DNA of 64,000 bases from Bradyrhizobium sp. Gha (GCF_900113735.1 NZ_FOQM01000025.1:55575-119574); one strand, 5' to 3'; counted from the stretch's first letter, positions 8,696 to 17,262 are shown. The notes: generated from the sequence alone by a model not told the origin. Translations and numbers: made by a program.

Positions 8696-10123
8696 CTAAC
8701 CCAGCAGGTGAAGATCCGAGAGAAGATGGGCCGAAAGATCGCCACCCAGTGCGAGATTGCCCTGGCCGCCGTCCCCGCCAACTCCGGCGATCTGGACCGC
8801 ACTCTGGTCGATGTGCACGTTGTTGACCTGATCGGCCATGGCCGTCGAATGAGGACCTGCGATTGCGACATTGATGGGTGCATAGATCGCGACGCTGACA
8901 TCGATCATGCTGCCGGCAAAATAGCCGTTGCCGCCATTGCCCGCGCCGTTCGAACCGGTCGCGATCGTGTCGGAGCCGCCCCACAAGCCGTGGGAGAGAA
9001 GGCTTGCATGGCCGCCCGCCGCGGCGTTGTCGCTCCCGCCGTGCCCGCCAATGCCGGCGATCTGAACTATCGATTGATCCACGGAGGCGCCATTTGTCTG
9101 CACCGCGTGAACGTTGGAACCATAGCCCGCGACTGCGATGTTGATCGGGTCGTACAGCACGAAGGAAGTATGGACGAGTCCGCCGTAGAACGCGCCGTCA
9201 CCGCCATTGCCGGCCTGGCTCCCGCCGGCCGGAACGTCCCAGGCGCTCCCTCCGTTGCTTGATCCCCAACTGGGGTCGAGCGTGATGACGCTGCCGCCGG
9301 CGGCCACATTGGCATTTCCGCCACTCCCGCCGACGCCCGCGATCTGAGTGGCCGATTGATCGATGTCGACCGTGTTCGATTGATTTGCATGCGCGGTGCC
9401 GCCCGCGCCGACTACCGCAATATTGATCGGATGATAGATCACCACGGGAGCGTCCACTATCGAGCCGGAGAAATAGCCGCTGCCGCCGTTTCCGGCGCTG
9501 TTGTCGCCGCTCGCGATCAGGCCGGAGCCTGAAGGCGTACTGATACTCCCTCCCGATGCAATGTTGCCATTGCCGCCATGGCCGCCGACGCCGGCCATCT
9601 GAAAAGCGGATTGATCGACATTCAGGGTGTTGAACTGGTTGGCCAAGGCGACCGAGCCGTATCCCAAGCTCACCGAGATGTTGATCGGCTCATACATCAG
9701 CAGGGCCGAGTGAATGATCCCTCCGTAAAAATAGCCATCTCCGCCGTTCCCGGCCGTGTTCGCTCCGCTCTCGACCGTAGCAATGTCCATCCGGGGATGT
9801 GATGCGCCGGAAGCGGGCGTTGTGGACGAAACATCGAGGCCCGCCGCAGCGTGGTTGCCGGCGTGGCCGTCCGTGTCGCCCCCCGATATGGGATGTTTGG
9901 ATTGAACCGGGTCCGAGTCATTGCGTTGGGTATTCGCGCTCTCGGGGTACGCTCCAAGACCTGCAAACGGGCCGGGACCAGGGACCAGGGTGCCACTGCC
10001 GACCACGTGCGCCGCGAACGGGGTACTCGGCGTAGGGCCCGATTCGTCGTCCCCATCGTACCCAGGGTGGTGATGAGAGGCGTGATGCAGCCGGATTCCA
10101 TCCGACATCCGCGAAAAATCCAT
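8696..10123 (-). CDS. four-module glycine-rich repeat protein, probable secreted
   Basis: A 475-residue protein with no signal peptide. Residues 1-30 are His-rich (LHHASHHHPGYDGDDESG) and 31-123 form a Pro/Ser/Gly linker. Residues 124-475 are four tandem modules (124-209, 210-303, 304-393, 394-475). Each starts AGNGGxGxFxG, contains PINIxV, then a DQSxxQxAGVGG segment, and ends GGxxNxAxGG. Units 1 and 3 share FYGGxxH, units 2 and 4 share FxGSxxD. Aromatic/aliphatic alternation suggests beta-strands of a repetitive, solenoid-like fold. These are not RTX nonapeptides. The genes for an ABC exporter and HlyD adaptor follow on the same strand. A surface or matrix role is an inference; no function is known to me. 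Confidence 0.8.
   Translation of the reverse strand: MDFSRMSDGIRLHHASHHHPGYDGDDESGPTPSTPFAAHVVGSGTLVPGPGPFAGLGAYPESANTQRNDSDPVQSKHPISGGDTDGHAGNHAAAGLDVSSTTPASGASHPRMDIATVESGANTAGNGGDGYFYGGIIHSALLMYEPINISVSLGYGSVALANQFNTLNVDQSAFQMAGVGGHGGNGNIASGGSISTPSGSGLIASGDNSAGNGGSGYFSGSIVDAPVVIYHPINIAVVGAGGTAHANQSNTVDIDQSATQIAGVGGSGGNANVAAGGSVITLDPSWGSSNGGSAWDVPAGGSQAGNGGDGAFYGGLVHTSFVLYDPINIAVAGYGSNVHAVQTNGASVDQSIVQIAGIGGHGGSDNAAAGGHASLLSHGLWGGSDTIATGSNGAGNGGNGYFAGSMIDVSVAIYAPINVAIAGPHSTAMADQVNNVHIDQSAVQIAGVGGDGGQGNLALGGDLSAHLLSDLHLLG
8699..9754 (-). repeat. four tandem coding repeats of 246-282 bp
   Basis: Coding repeats for the glycine-rich modules: unit 1 at 9497-9754, unit 2 at 9215-9496, unit 3 at 8945-9214, unit 4 at 8699-8944. 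The first ~69 codons of each unit are conserved and the 13-25 codon linkers vary. The alternation of 1/3 and 2/4 features indicates that a two-unit block was duplicated. Confidence 0.8.
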
Positions 10124-10292
10124 CGTAAGCCTCCCTCATCGCAATCGCTCTGCGCAATCGGATGCACTCCGGACAGAATGTCATCCCAGGAAGGTCGAAT
10201 GCCCAGTCGTCAGTTCGGATATAGCGCTTCGTGTGGCAGCCGCAACATCGGCTACATCCCTTCGGGTGTGGCGACAAGCGCCGACGCAGCAC
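9918..10292 (-). CDS. possible small zinc-ribbon protein overlapping the repeat gene start
   Basis: From a GTG at 10292 the frame reads GCSRCCGCHTKRYIRTDD, WAFDLPGM and FCPECIRLRR: two Cys clusters typical of a treble-clef or zinc-ribbon protein. This convincing part ends near MREAYDGFF, where the start codon of the 475-residue repeat protein lies in another frame. Downstream of that point the frame is probably an antisense-like shadow, so the native end is unclear. It may be an upstream leader gene of the secretion operon or a remnant. Confidence 0.35.
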   Translation of the reverse strand: MLRRRLSPHPKGCSRCCGCHTKRYIRTDDWAFDLPGMTFCPECIRLRRAIAMREAYDGFFADVGWNPAASRLSSPPWVRWGRRIGPYAEYPVRGARGRQWHPGPWSRPVCRSWSVPREREYPTQ

Positions 10293-10570
10293 ACACCTGT
10301 ATTGGTGACTGTCCGCGGAAGCGATCTTGAATGTATTCTCCCAATTGCAGTTTTGCGCTCAGCCAGTTGCAGAACCGAGTCCGTTGTTTCGGTCAAAAAT
10401 AAGCGCAACTTCCATTCGTCTGGTCATTGGAGGATGTCTAGCGGGCGCAGCCGCGCCTCACATTGTCTGGCGAATTGCGAGCGCTCACGAGTGCAGTTGT
10501 TGAGGGATCATTAATTTGTCGAATTGAAACTATCGCTACAGCGCGGGACTTTTGCCATTTTGGGAGTTCC

Positions 10571-10834
10571 ATGAATTGCCAAGCATTCACAGATCTAATG
10601 CATCATGCCGCTCTAGGTGCACTGGCCGTCGACGACGAGCTAAGTAGACTGCATCAAGAACGAAGATTTAGAGTGCGCGAGACACCCGACTGGATCAAGC
10701 GGATTGCCGAGTTGGAGGCAGAAATGTGCAAGCGCGGCATAGGCTTTCATGCGAAACGGACCCCGGATCGGTTATCTCCGATGTTGCTCAACTTGCCGGC
10801 CGAGATGGCGCGCCAAAGGACCCGACGGCTTTGA
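10571..10834 (+). CDS. small hypothetical protein (87 aa)
   Basis: Starts MNCQAFTDLMHHAALGALAV and continues with a charged helical stretch, RFRVRETPDWIKRIAELEAE, then MCKRGIGF. The residue pattern looks like a real soluble protein of the short conserved rhizobial type. It lacks membrane or secretion signals and has no operon partner. The ATG at 10571 is preferred to an upstream in-frame start because similarity-like composition begins there. Function unknown. Confidence 0.45.
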   Translation: MNCQAFTDLMHHAALGALAVDDELSRLHQERRFRVRETPDWIKRIAELEAEMCKRGIGFHAKRTPDRLSPMLLNLPAEMARQRTRRL

Positions 10835-12191
10835 CCGGAGGCGAGCGAGTCGAGAGCGCAGCGGTGCTGCGGAATGCGATTGCCTGTATGCTCAGGAAGA
10901 GATTCAGGATCGTTAGCGACGACAATGTCTCGAACTGATCAAAAAGAGCTTCTTGTACAAACGAAAAGCCGAGCGCAGTCGTATTTTGGGGCGGTGATCC
11001 CGCTTCGCTGGAATAACTCCTGATAAGTTGTTGCAGCTGTCGGCTCAATCAAAAACGAGCCGGCAAACGCATTGATTTGTCTTGCGTCGCAAAAATCCCG
11101 AGTTGAAACAAAAGAATCCCGAGTCGATTTTCCCGCAAACAAAGAGCCGCCAGTCGATGGGACAAAAGCACGCTATCTTGGGTTCTACGCGTACTGTTTT
11201 CTCCTAAATGTCGTAGGTCGCTGTCTCGTCTATTCAGCGTTCGGAAGCTCGCCATGCACTGGCTTACGAAGAGTAGGACTTCGGAGCGGTGGATTGTTAA
11301 GCAGCGAAGAGTCCAACTGTGCTGCGCCCACCCTCCGAGGACGCAGCGGCAACTGCCGCTTGAGACGGGCGGTCCAAGCGAGGCTGCGGCTCAATCCGAA
11401 GCTCCATCAGTGTGGCTGTGCAGCCTTCCAAGCTGAATACGAGGATTCGATTCCCTTCACCCGCTCCAGAGCGTTTTCGTCATTACAACCAGGCATTTAC
11501 CGGCTCGCGGTGCGCGGATTGAGCCGCTCCTTCCCGATTTTCATACAACTCCGGTACAACCGCGCTCCAAGCGGACCATCGGTCGTTATCGAATCCTTGG
11601 TGCAGCGATGGCGATTCATCCGCAGTCGAATCCCTGGCGAGCCGGGATATACGGGCGGCTTTGGATGGCCGCCACGCGCACGAATCCAGACCGGCTCTGT
11701 CTCGATCGAGTCGGTACGTTTTCCGACACAGGGACGTTCGATCATGGCGACGGTGAGAGCAGACGCCCGGTTATGATGCGAGGCTTGTCGGACGGCGTGT
11801 ACGGTCAATCCACGCAGTAGAAGCGAGGAACTGCACTGGGCTAAACCGAAGATGTCTTTTCCGCTTACTACGTTCGGGGCGAGGCCGTCATTCGGAATCC
11901 TGCAGTCATTGCGGCACGGACACTTCTCGTTTTGGCGCAAAAGCAGACCTTCAGCGTGCATCATCTGAGGCCGGCTGCGGCCCTTAGAGGCCTTCGGATG
12001 CCGCCACCGAATACACGGCGCGCGTTCCGCAGGAGGCGGACAGACATCCGTAACCCGTTACACAAACGGACCAATCCAGCTTGAGCCTCCCTCAACACCG
12101 CAGCTACCCGCGTGCCCGCGTACCTTCTCGGCTACCCACTGTTTGACGAGAGCTATTTGGTCGCGACTCCCGTCGATCCGACGAGTTAGGG
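10835..12191. other. gene-poor stretch, no supported feature
   Basis: About 1.36 kb in which every open frame has the composition of random sequence. A short AT-rich zone occurs around 10960-11230. I see no tRNA, transposase or clear promoter here. It separates the secretion locus from the lipid/ketone operon and may be the edge of an inserted segment. Confidence 0.5.
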
Positions 12192-12812
12192 TCAGCTCCT
12201 CAAGCCAGAGCCCTTCAGCGTATTCCAAGTCGACTGATTGGCTTGATCGAAAGCCTTGCGGGATTCGGCAAGCGCGGCGCTCAGTACGGTCCATGACTCG
12301 CTGCCGGCCTGCTTCAGCTTCTGCAGACGCGCTTCCGCTTCTGACGCATCGGATTTCAGCTGCTTGAGTGCGGCATCGAAATCCCCGGTATGCGTTGCTG
12401 CAACCTTGCCCGCGGCCTCACGGAACTTGTCGGCGGCCTCGCGCCACGCCTTTGCCTGCGCGGCGGCGATGTCCTTGAAGGTCGCTTGCTGCTGCTCGAC
12501 CTGCTTGCCGGCGCTTTCGAAATAGGTCTTCATCTGCGCTTCGAAGCCGTTCCATTGCTTCTCGAGTTCAGTCCTGCTGCGGGCCCAAGCCGCTTCGCCG
12601 GCTTCGGCTTGCGCCTTGAGCTGCACCTGGAATTCGTCGCGGCGCTTCTTCAGATCGGCGATGATCTGCTCGGCTTTGACCTTGGACTCGGCTTTCGCCT
12701 CGCCGGCCCTGACCTCGAACGAGGCGAGCACGGCGTCCATCTCGTCGATGCGCTCCTTGGCCCAATTCAGGTAGAAATGCATGCTGCTCTGCTCTGACAT
12801 GACCGTCTCCAT
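12192..12812 (-). CDS. coiled-coil protein, phasin-like composition (206 aa)
   Basis: Almost entirely helical: long Ala/Lys/Glu/Gln heptad stretches (VKAEQIIADLKKRRDEFQ, then QQATFKDIAAAQAKAWREAA), with no membrane segment. The N-terminus is MHFYLNWAKERIDEMDAVL after a short leader; an alternative start at 12800 has GGAG six bases upstream. It is the last clear gene of the minus-strand operon that encodes ketone-body and lipid enzymes. Together with 3-hydroxybutyrate dehydrogenase the composition would fit a granule-associated or scaffold protein, but I see no phasin signature. Function unknown. Confidence 0.75.
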   Translation of the reverse strand: METVMSEQSSMHFYLNWAKERIDEMDAVLASFEVRAGEAKAESKVKAEQIIADLKKRRDEFQVQLKAQAEAGEAAWARSRTELEKQWNGFEAQMKTYFESAGKQVEQQQATFKDIAAAQAKAWREAADKFREAAGKVAATHTGDFDAALKQLKSDASEAEARLQKLKQAGSESWTVLSAALAESRKAFDQANQSTWNTLKGSGLRS

Positions 12813-13156
12813 TGACTGTTCCTGTTGAATGATCCCCGAGTTCGGCTTTGCTGGCGTTGACTTGGGTCAACGGCCTCGCCGTCTGGTCGAGGTCCCTCAG
12901 GCCCGCGAGATAGGGAAAAAGCCCTGCCCTTTCGGCCCCGGGTTCTTGGCCGAGTGCGCGATGCTCCGAAAAACATCGCCGCATAGAAGTCGCTCGGAGC
13001 CATCAGCTCGGTATCGCGCGGCAACACATCCGCATTGTAGGTGGGTAGGTGGCCTTCGCAGAGGCGCAGGCCATCGCGCAGGCCGTTGTCCTCCGCAAGT
13101 TTGAGCGGGAAGCACCTGGTCTGGCGGAAGGTGCCGGATTCCTTGAGGGAAGACAT
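12767..13156 (-). CDS. hypothetical protein, C-terminal half doubtful
   Basis: Residues 1-65 look genuine: MSSLKESGTFRQTRCFPLKL, then DGLRLCEGHLPTYNADVLP and APSDFYAAMFFGAS. After that the frame turns Arg/Ser-rich and runs over the start of the next gene, as expected after a frameshift or a lost stop. It lies 27 bases downstream of the dehydrogenase gene in the same operon. I do not recognise the family. Confidence 0.4.
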   Translation of the reverse strand: MSSLKESGTFRQTRCFPLKLAEDNGLRDGLRLCEGHLPTYNADVLPRDTELMAPSDFYAAMFFGASRTRPRTRGRKGRAFSLSRGPEGPRPDGEAVDPSQRQQSRTRGSFNRNSQWRRSCQSRAACIST

Positions 13157-13183
13157 GATCGAATGCTCCGTGAGTTGAACGGG

Positions 13184-13972
13184 CTAGGCTGCCGTCCAGC
13201 CCCCATCCATTGAGAGGTTGGCGCCTGTGATCTGGGCGGCGTCGTCGCTGCACAGGAACAGCGCGAGCGAGGCGACCTGCTCGACGGTGACGAACTCCTT
13301 GGTGGGCTGCGCGGCGAGCAGAACGTCGCTGATAACCTCGTCTCTGTGCATGCGCCGGGCCGCCATCGTGTTCGGAATTTGCTTCTCGACAAGCGGCGTC
13401 CAGACGTAGCCGGGGCTGATGCAGTTGCAGGTGATCTTCGAGCGGGCGAGTTCCAATGCCACCGTCTTCGTGAGGCCCGCGATGCCGTGCTTGGCCGCGA
13501 CGTAGGCGGACTTGAAGGGGGAGGCGACCAGCGAATGGGCCGAAGCCGTGGTGATGATGCGGCCCCAGCCGCGCTTCTTCATGCCGGGTACCGCCGCGCG
13601 GATGGCATGGAATGCGGCGGACAGGTTGATGGCGATGATCGCATCCCACTTCTCGGGGGCGAACTCCTCGATTGGCGCAACGTGCTGGATGCCGGCGTTG
13701 TTGACGAGGATGTCGACGCTGCCGAAGGTGTCTTCGGTGTATGCGACGAGCCAGGTAATCTCGCGCGGCTTGGTCATGTCCGCAGGCGAGTAGATCGCCT
13801 TGATGGCGAATTCCCGCTCGATCGCAGCGCGCTCTCTTTCGATATCGTCGGGTGCGCCCATGCCGTTGATCACGACGTTGGCGCCGGCGCTGGCAAAGGC
13901 CCTTGCACAGGCCAGGCCAATGCCGCTGGTCGAGCCGGTGACGACCGCGGTCTTGCCGTTCAGAATTCCCAT
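13184..13972 (-). CDS. bdhA: 3-hydroxybutyrate dehydrogenase (SDR)
   Basis: NAD-dependent short-chain dehydrogenase interconverting D-3-hydroxybutyrate and acetoacetate in the cytoplasm. It has the cofactor motif TGSTSGIG (12-19), NNAG (91-94), catalytic Ser144, Tyr157 and Lys161 (YVAAK), and the C-terminal SMDGGW typical of this family. Length of 262 is normal. The ATG at 13972 starts exactly at MGILNGKTAVVTG; upstream in-frame codons are not homologous in character. It sits 61 bases after the acetoacetate decarboxylase gene, so both act on acetoacetate. The SDR class is certain; the exact substrate is a family-level inference supported by context. Confidence 0.88.
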   Translation of the reverse strand: MGILNGKTAVVTGSTSGIGLACARAFASAGANVVINGMGAPDDIERERAAIEREFAIKAIYSPADMTKPREITWLVAYTEDTFGSVDILVNNAGIQHVAPIEEFAPEKWDAIIAINLSAAFHAIRAAVPGMKKRGWGRIITTASAHSLVASPFKSAYVAAKHGIAGLTKTVALELARSKITCNCISPGYVWTPLVEKQIPNTMAARRMHRDEVISDVLLAAQPTKEFVTVEQVASLALFLCSDDAAQITGANLSMDGGWTAA

Positions 13973-14033
13973 CGAAGACTTCCTCGTAACACATAGAACC
14001 GGCGCGTCGCATCGGATGCGACGCGCAATGAAG

Positions 14034-14825
14034 TTAGAAGACCAGAGCTTTGTCACGCGCTTGAATGGAGCCGCGCGCCGGCTGCTGCAGATAGTCGTGC
14101 ACCACCGTCCCGAGGCCGAGGGTGAGGTCGGCGCGGATGTGGACGGCGGAGACGATCTCCAGCACCGGCAGTTCGGCAACCGGCGCCAGGGCGTGCGGCG
14201 TCAGGGCCAGCGCCGCAGGCCCGGTCCAGGCGCCCTTCAGCACGATGTCCTCGAGCCGGTATTGAACCAGCTCGCAGATCCGCGGGCTGCCGTCGACGTG
14301 CGGGATGATCTTGAGAAGGAAGGTCGGCTCGTTGAGAGCAGCCTTGACCTTCACCAGATCGGCCTCGCGGTGCTTGTAGCCCATCGTCCCCGTCGCGACG
14401 CGCAGCGGGCCGTAATCCAGCGTGCCGATCAAGGTATCGATCTCGGTTCTCAGCGTCGGCTGCGCAAGCTTCTTCGGAAAGCCCCAGAGCTCGCGGCCGC
14501 CTGCAATGGGGCCTTCGTCATTGAGGAACATGCAATGCGTGTAGCCGCCCTTGCGGCCGCGGAAGGACACGGGAATCACTTGTCCGCTTTCCGTATAGTC
14601 GCCAAAGCCATTGGAATCGGGCATGCGGATGAACTCGTACTTGACGAGAGCCTCTCGCTCGTCGACCTCCAGCGGCTCCGGAACAACTGCACGCAGCTTG
14701 GCCGGATCGGTGCGGTAGGTGATGATCAGGTATTCGCGATCGACGAACCGATAGGGCCCGGGCGGATAGGCCGGGTTGGTCAGCGGCATGGCAAAGGCGC
14801 GTCGTTTCACATCAGTCTCACGCAT
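14034..14825 (-). CDS. adc: acetoacetate decarboxylase
   Basis: Converts acetoacetate to acetone and CO2 through a Schiff base on Lys. The active-site pair appears in RELWGFPKKLAQPTL (Lys118-Lys119), followed by the family hallmarks GTLDYGPLRVATGTMGYKH, PRICELVQY and HALAPVAELPVLEIVSA. Length of 263 residues matches the family. The start at 14825 lies 28 bases after the patatin-like gene, in one operon with the 3-hydroxybutyrate dehydrogenase. Together they suggest disposal or shuttling of ketone bodies derived from polyhydroxybutyrate or lipid breakdown. Confidence 0.93.
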   Translation of the reverse strand: MRETDVKRRAFAMPLTNPAYPPGPYRFVDREYLIITYRTDPAKLRAVVPEPLEVDEREALVKYEFIRMPDSNGFGDYTESGQVIPVSFRGRKGGYTHCMFLNDEGPIAGGRELWGFPKKLAQPTLRTEIDTLIGTLDYGPLRVATGTMGYKHREADLVKVKAALNEPTFLLKIIPHVDGSPRICELVQYRLEDIVLKGAWTGPAALALTPHALAPVAELPVLEIVSAVHIRADLTLGLGTVVHDYLQQPARGSIQARDKALVF

Positions 14826-14853
14826 AAGCGTTCTCCGTGTCGTCAGGGGACCG

Positions 14854-16020
14854 CTACTCGCGGCCGTCATGTTCCAGGTCGAAGGTGAAGACGCCGTCGG
14901 GGCTCGTAGGCCGTGCGAGCACCTCCGGATGGCGCAGCGTGCGCAGCGCATCGTGATAGCCGGCGCGCCAATGGTCTTGCATGGAAAGCCGCGAGAACTC
15001 GTAGTCCTTCGAGTGTCCCTCGTGATTGCGCGCGCGATAGATCAGATGCACGATGTTGTAGACGTTCCGGGAGACTGCGGTGCTGAGCAGCTTCACGTCC
15101 TCATGCTGGGTGAGATCGTCGGGCAACCGGCCGAGCAGATGCGTGAGCGCGCGACGCAGCCGCTGCACGCGCTTGAATTGATCGGTGCTGGCGCGCGTGC
15201 GGCTCGAATACTGGATCTCCTTGTGCCGCGTGACCACCTCAGCCATGTTACGGGGAAGTTGACCGCGTGCGCTCCAGAGGTCGACCTGGAATGCGAGCAT
15301 GTCCTGCGGCGCGTCCGACTCGATCACCCATTGTAACGGCGTGTTGGAGACGAGGCCGCCGTCCCAGTAATGCTCGCCCTCGATTTCGACGGCCGGAAAG
15401 CCGGGTGGCAGCGCGCCGCTGGCCATGATGTGCTCCGGCTGGATGGTATGGGTCGTGTTGTCGAAGTAGACGAAATTTCCGGTTCGAACGTTGACTGCGC
15501 CGGCACTGAAGCGCGTCAGCCCGGCGTTGAGACGATCGAAGTCGAGCAAGCGCTCCAGCGTGGTCCTGAGCGCGCGCGTGTCATAGATGCTGGTCGCATC
15601 GCTGGCTCCGCCGGGCTGCATCCAGGGCAGGACGGGACGGGCGGAGAAAAAACCGGTTGCGCCACACGTGGCCGCCAGACCGGCGCTCATCTGATTGATG
15701 AGGTTACGCGTGCTGTCGGTCTTCGCCCAATCGCTGAAAGCGGACCATTCCCACGGCGCTGTCGAGGTGACCTGCGTCCAGAAATCGCGCAAACGGTCGA
15801 CGCGGGACTCCGGTGGATTGCCGGCGATGATGGCGGCATTGATCGCGCCGATCGAAATGCCGGCGACCCAATCGGGATGAATGCCGGCTTCGGCCAGGGC
15901 TTCATAGACGCCGGCTTGATAGGCACCGAGCGCACCCCCGCCCTGCAACAGCAGAGCGATGCAATCGAAGGGCAGGCGCCGTGAGGCGGACGAGATCTGT
16001 GATCGAGGCTGGAAGTTCAT
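14854..16020 (-). CDS. patatin-like phospholipase (DUF3734 type)
   Basis: Serine acyl hydrolase with the Ser-Asp dyad of patatins. The oxyanion motif is GGGALG (27-32), the nucleophile elbow GISIG places Ser56, and the dyad Asp is in WDGG (Asp220). The C-terminal third (about 260-388) is the extra region typical of the 370-390-residue bacterial group with a DUF3734-type tail, including RRALTHLLGRLPDDL. No signal peptide, so probably cytoplasmic or membrane-associated. It is first of the three enzyme genes in the operon. It could release fatty acids or hydrolyse polyhydroxyalkanoate oligomers; the substrate is not determined by sequence. Confidence 0.92.
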   Translation of the reverse strand: MNFQPRSQISSASRRLPFDCIALLLQGGGALGAYQAGVYEALAEAGIHPDWVAGISIGAINAAIIAGNPPESRVDRLRDFWTQVTSTAPWEWSAFSDWAKTDSTRNLINQMSAGLAATCGATGFFSARPVLPWMQPGGASDATSIYDTRALRTTLERLLDFDRLNAGLTRFSAGAVNVRTGNFVYFDNTTHTIQPEHIMASGALPPGFPAVEIEGEHYWDGGLVSNTPLQWVIESDAPQDMLAFQVDLWSARGQLPRNMAEVVTRHKEIQYSSRTRASTDQFKRVQRLRRALTHLLGRLPDDLTQHEDVKLLSTAVSRNVYNIVHLIYRARNHEGHSKDYEFSRLSMQDHWRAGYHDALRTLRHPEVLARPTSPDGVFTFDLEHDGRE

Positions 16021-16062
16021 CGTGAGTGCTTTCTTTCATTCTTGCGGGCGTAGTTCGCCGGC

Positions 16063-16662
16063 CTAGCGATGGATCGGGCCTTGCTTTGCGACCTTGGGCG
16101 GCTCGAGCATGACTTCCTTCAAATCGTCACCGGCGGCGACGACCACGACGAAGTTGAGCCTGCCGTCCTGCCTGACCAGCCCACCGGCAAGCGCGCTGCC
16201 GGCCGCGGCTCGCTCTGCGACCTGCACGGCGTCAGACAACTCCTGCTTGATCCATTTGAGTGCGATCATGTTGGCGAGGTCTTCGCGGCCGAGCTCCCGC
16301 AGCGAAGACGCCACTTCCTTTCCCGCGATGCCGCCGGAGTTCGCGTCGACGGTGTTCTCCCATACCTGTTCATTCCGGATCGTACGGACGCGGTAGACCG
16401 GGGCGCCGGCAGACTCGAAGCTGATGTCGGCCGTCTTCGAGCCCTCATGCAGACGTTCGGCGATCGCCATGGCGCGGCTGAGTGGGACGCGGACCGTGCG
16501 GAACTCCGTGAGTACGCGGCGGATTGTGGCGTCCTCGGCGCCGCCTGGCGCGGTCGTGCTTCTGGTATCGGTATCCGCACGACTCTGGACATCCGCGACG
16601 GCGCCGCTCGCTGTCAGCATGGCGGTCCAAACGATCAGGGCTAACAGATGTAGCTTCGGCAT
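16063..16662 (-). CDS. periplasmic PepSY-like protein (199 aa)
   Basis: A signal peptide (MPKLHLLALIVWTAMLTASG, cleavage near AVA) directs it to the periplasm. Residues ~60-115 (AMAIAERLHEGSKTADISFE, then YRVRTIRNEQVWENTVDANS) follow the PepSY pattern of helix plus beta-hairpin ending in a D-A-x-G turn. A second, looser copy occupies ~130-185. PepSY proteins often inhibit proteases or bind small ligands; here no partner is evident. It belongs to the TetR-controlled minus-strand operon. Confidence 0.75.
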   Translation of the reverse strand: MPKLHLLALIVWTAMLTASGAVADVQSRADTDTRSTTAPGGAEDATIRRVLTEFRTVRVPLSRAMAIAERLHEGSKTADISFESAGAPVYRVRTIRNEQVWENTVDANSGGIAGKEVASSLRELGREDLANMIALKWIKQELSDAVQVAERAAAGSALAGGLVRQDGRLNFVVVVAAGDDLKEVMLEPPKVAKQGPIHR

Positions 16663-16666
16663 CGGA

Positions 16667-16984
16667 TCAATCTCGGTCAGGTCGGTCGATGGCCTGCGCG
16701 GCCGCGTGGGCGAGGACGATCTCCTTGGCGGAGGGCGCGGGCAGCGACTGGTTGGTGTCGATCACCACGAGCTCCGGTCCCTTCATGGCAGAGTGGATGC
16801 GGATCGGAGGCCGCGCGGGATCCGGCTCGGTCAAGCGGCCGGGCGATGGCGCCGGCAGTATCGCGCCCGCCGCCCAAAGCAAGCAGAGAAGCGCGCCGCC
16901 GACCGACAGAAAGTAGCCGCGCAGGGGGAGGGAGGCTTCAGTTTCTCGGCACGCGCGCATGGCCAGGATGGAATGTCGGCTCAC
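16667..16984 (-). CDS. single-pass membrane hypothetical protein (105 aa)
   Basis: Residues ~20-45 (LPLRGYFLSVGGALLCLLWA and on) form one membrane helix; the C-terminal part is Pro-rich then ends IRIHSAMKGPELVVIDTNQS and an Ala-rich helix, likely periplasmic. It is four bases upstream of the PepSY-like gene, so probably co-translated. I recognise the type as common in Bradyrhizobium but with no assigned role. Confidence 0.65.
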   Translation of the reverse strand: MSRHSILAMRACRETEASLPLRGYFLSVGGALLCLLWAAGAILPAPSPGRLTEPDPARPPIRIHSAMKGPELVVIDTNQSLPAPSAKEIVLAHAAAQAIDRPDRD

Positions 16985-17024
16985 GGCATGCGGCTCCCGG
17001 CAATGACATCATTCCGTCGCATCA

Positions 17025-17243
17025 TCAGATGCTCCACGGGCGCGGATGCTTGCGCGCAAGCTCGGCGTCGAGATAGCCGCGCTCGTCGAGCCAATCGGTC
17101 GGACAATAGGCCGCGATGTGCGGATCAATAGTGAATCCGTCACGCCTGAGCGCCCTCCGCGTACCGGTGACGCCCGTCCACACGGTTTTTCCGCTGTCGG
17201 GATCGACTTCCATCACGTCGAAGACTTCGATGAAGTTCAGCAT
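17025..17243 (-). CDS. small hypothetical protein (72 aa)
   Basis: Compact soluble protein: MLNFIEVFDVMEVDPDSGKT at the start, then DPHIAAYCPTDWLDERGYLD. No transmembrane or signal sequence. It lies in a run of small same-strand genes (17615 to 16063) that precede the patatin, decarboxylase and dehydrogenase genes. Function unknown. Confidence 0.65.
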   Translation of the reverse strand: MLNFIEVFDVMEVDPDSGKTVWTGVTGTRRALRRDGFTIDPHIAAYCPTDWLDERGYLDAELARKHPRPWSI

Positions 17244-17262
17244 GTCAGTTCCAGTCTTTCCC

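Noticed and set aside
8699..9754. Glycine-rich repeats as RTX calcium-binding nonapeptides
   Set aside because: The spacing and residues (GVGGxGGxxNxAxGG once per ~90 residues) do not follow the tandem GGxGxDxUx pattern; there are no consecutive nine-residue repeats.
11072..11964. Open frames on both strands in the 11-12 kb gap
   Set aside because: No motif, membrane segment or start context; overlapping frames on both strands have random-like composition.
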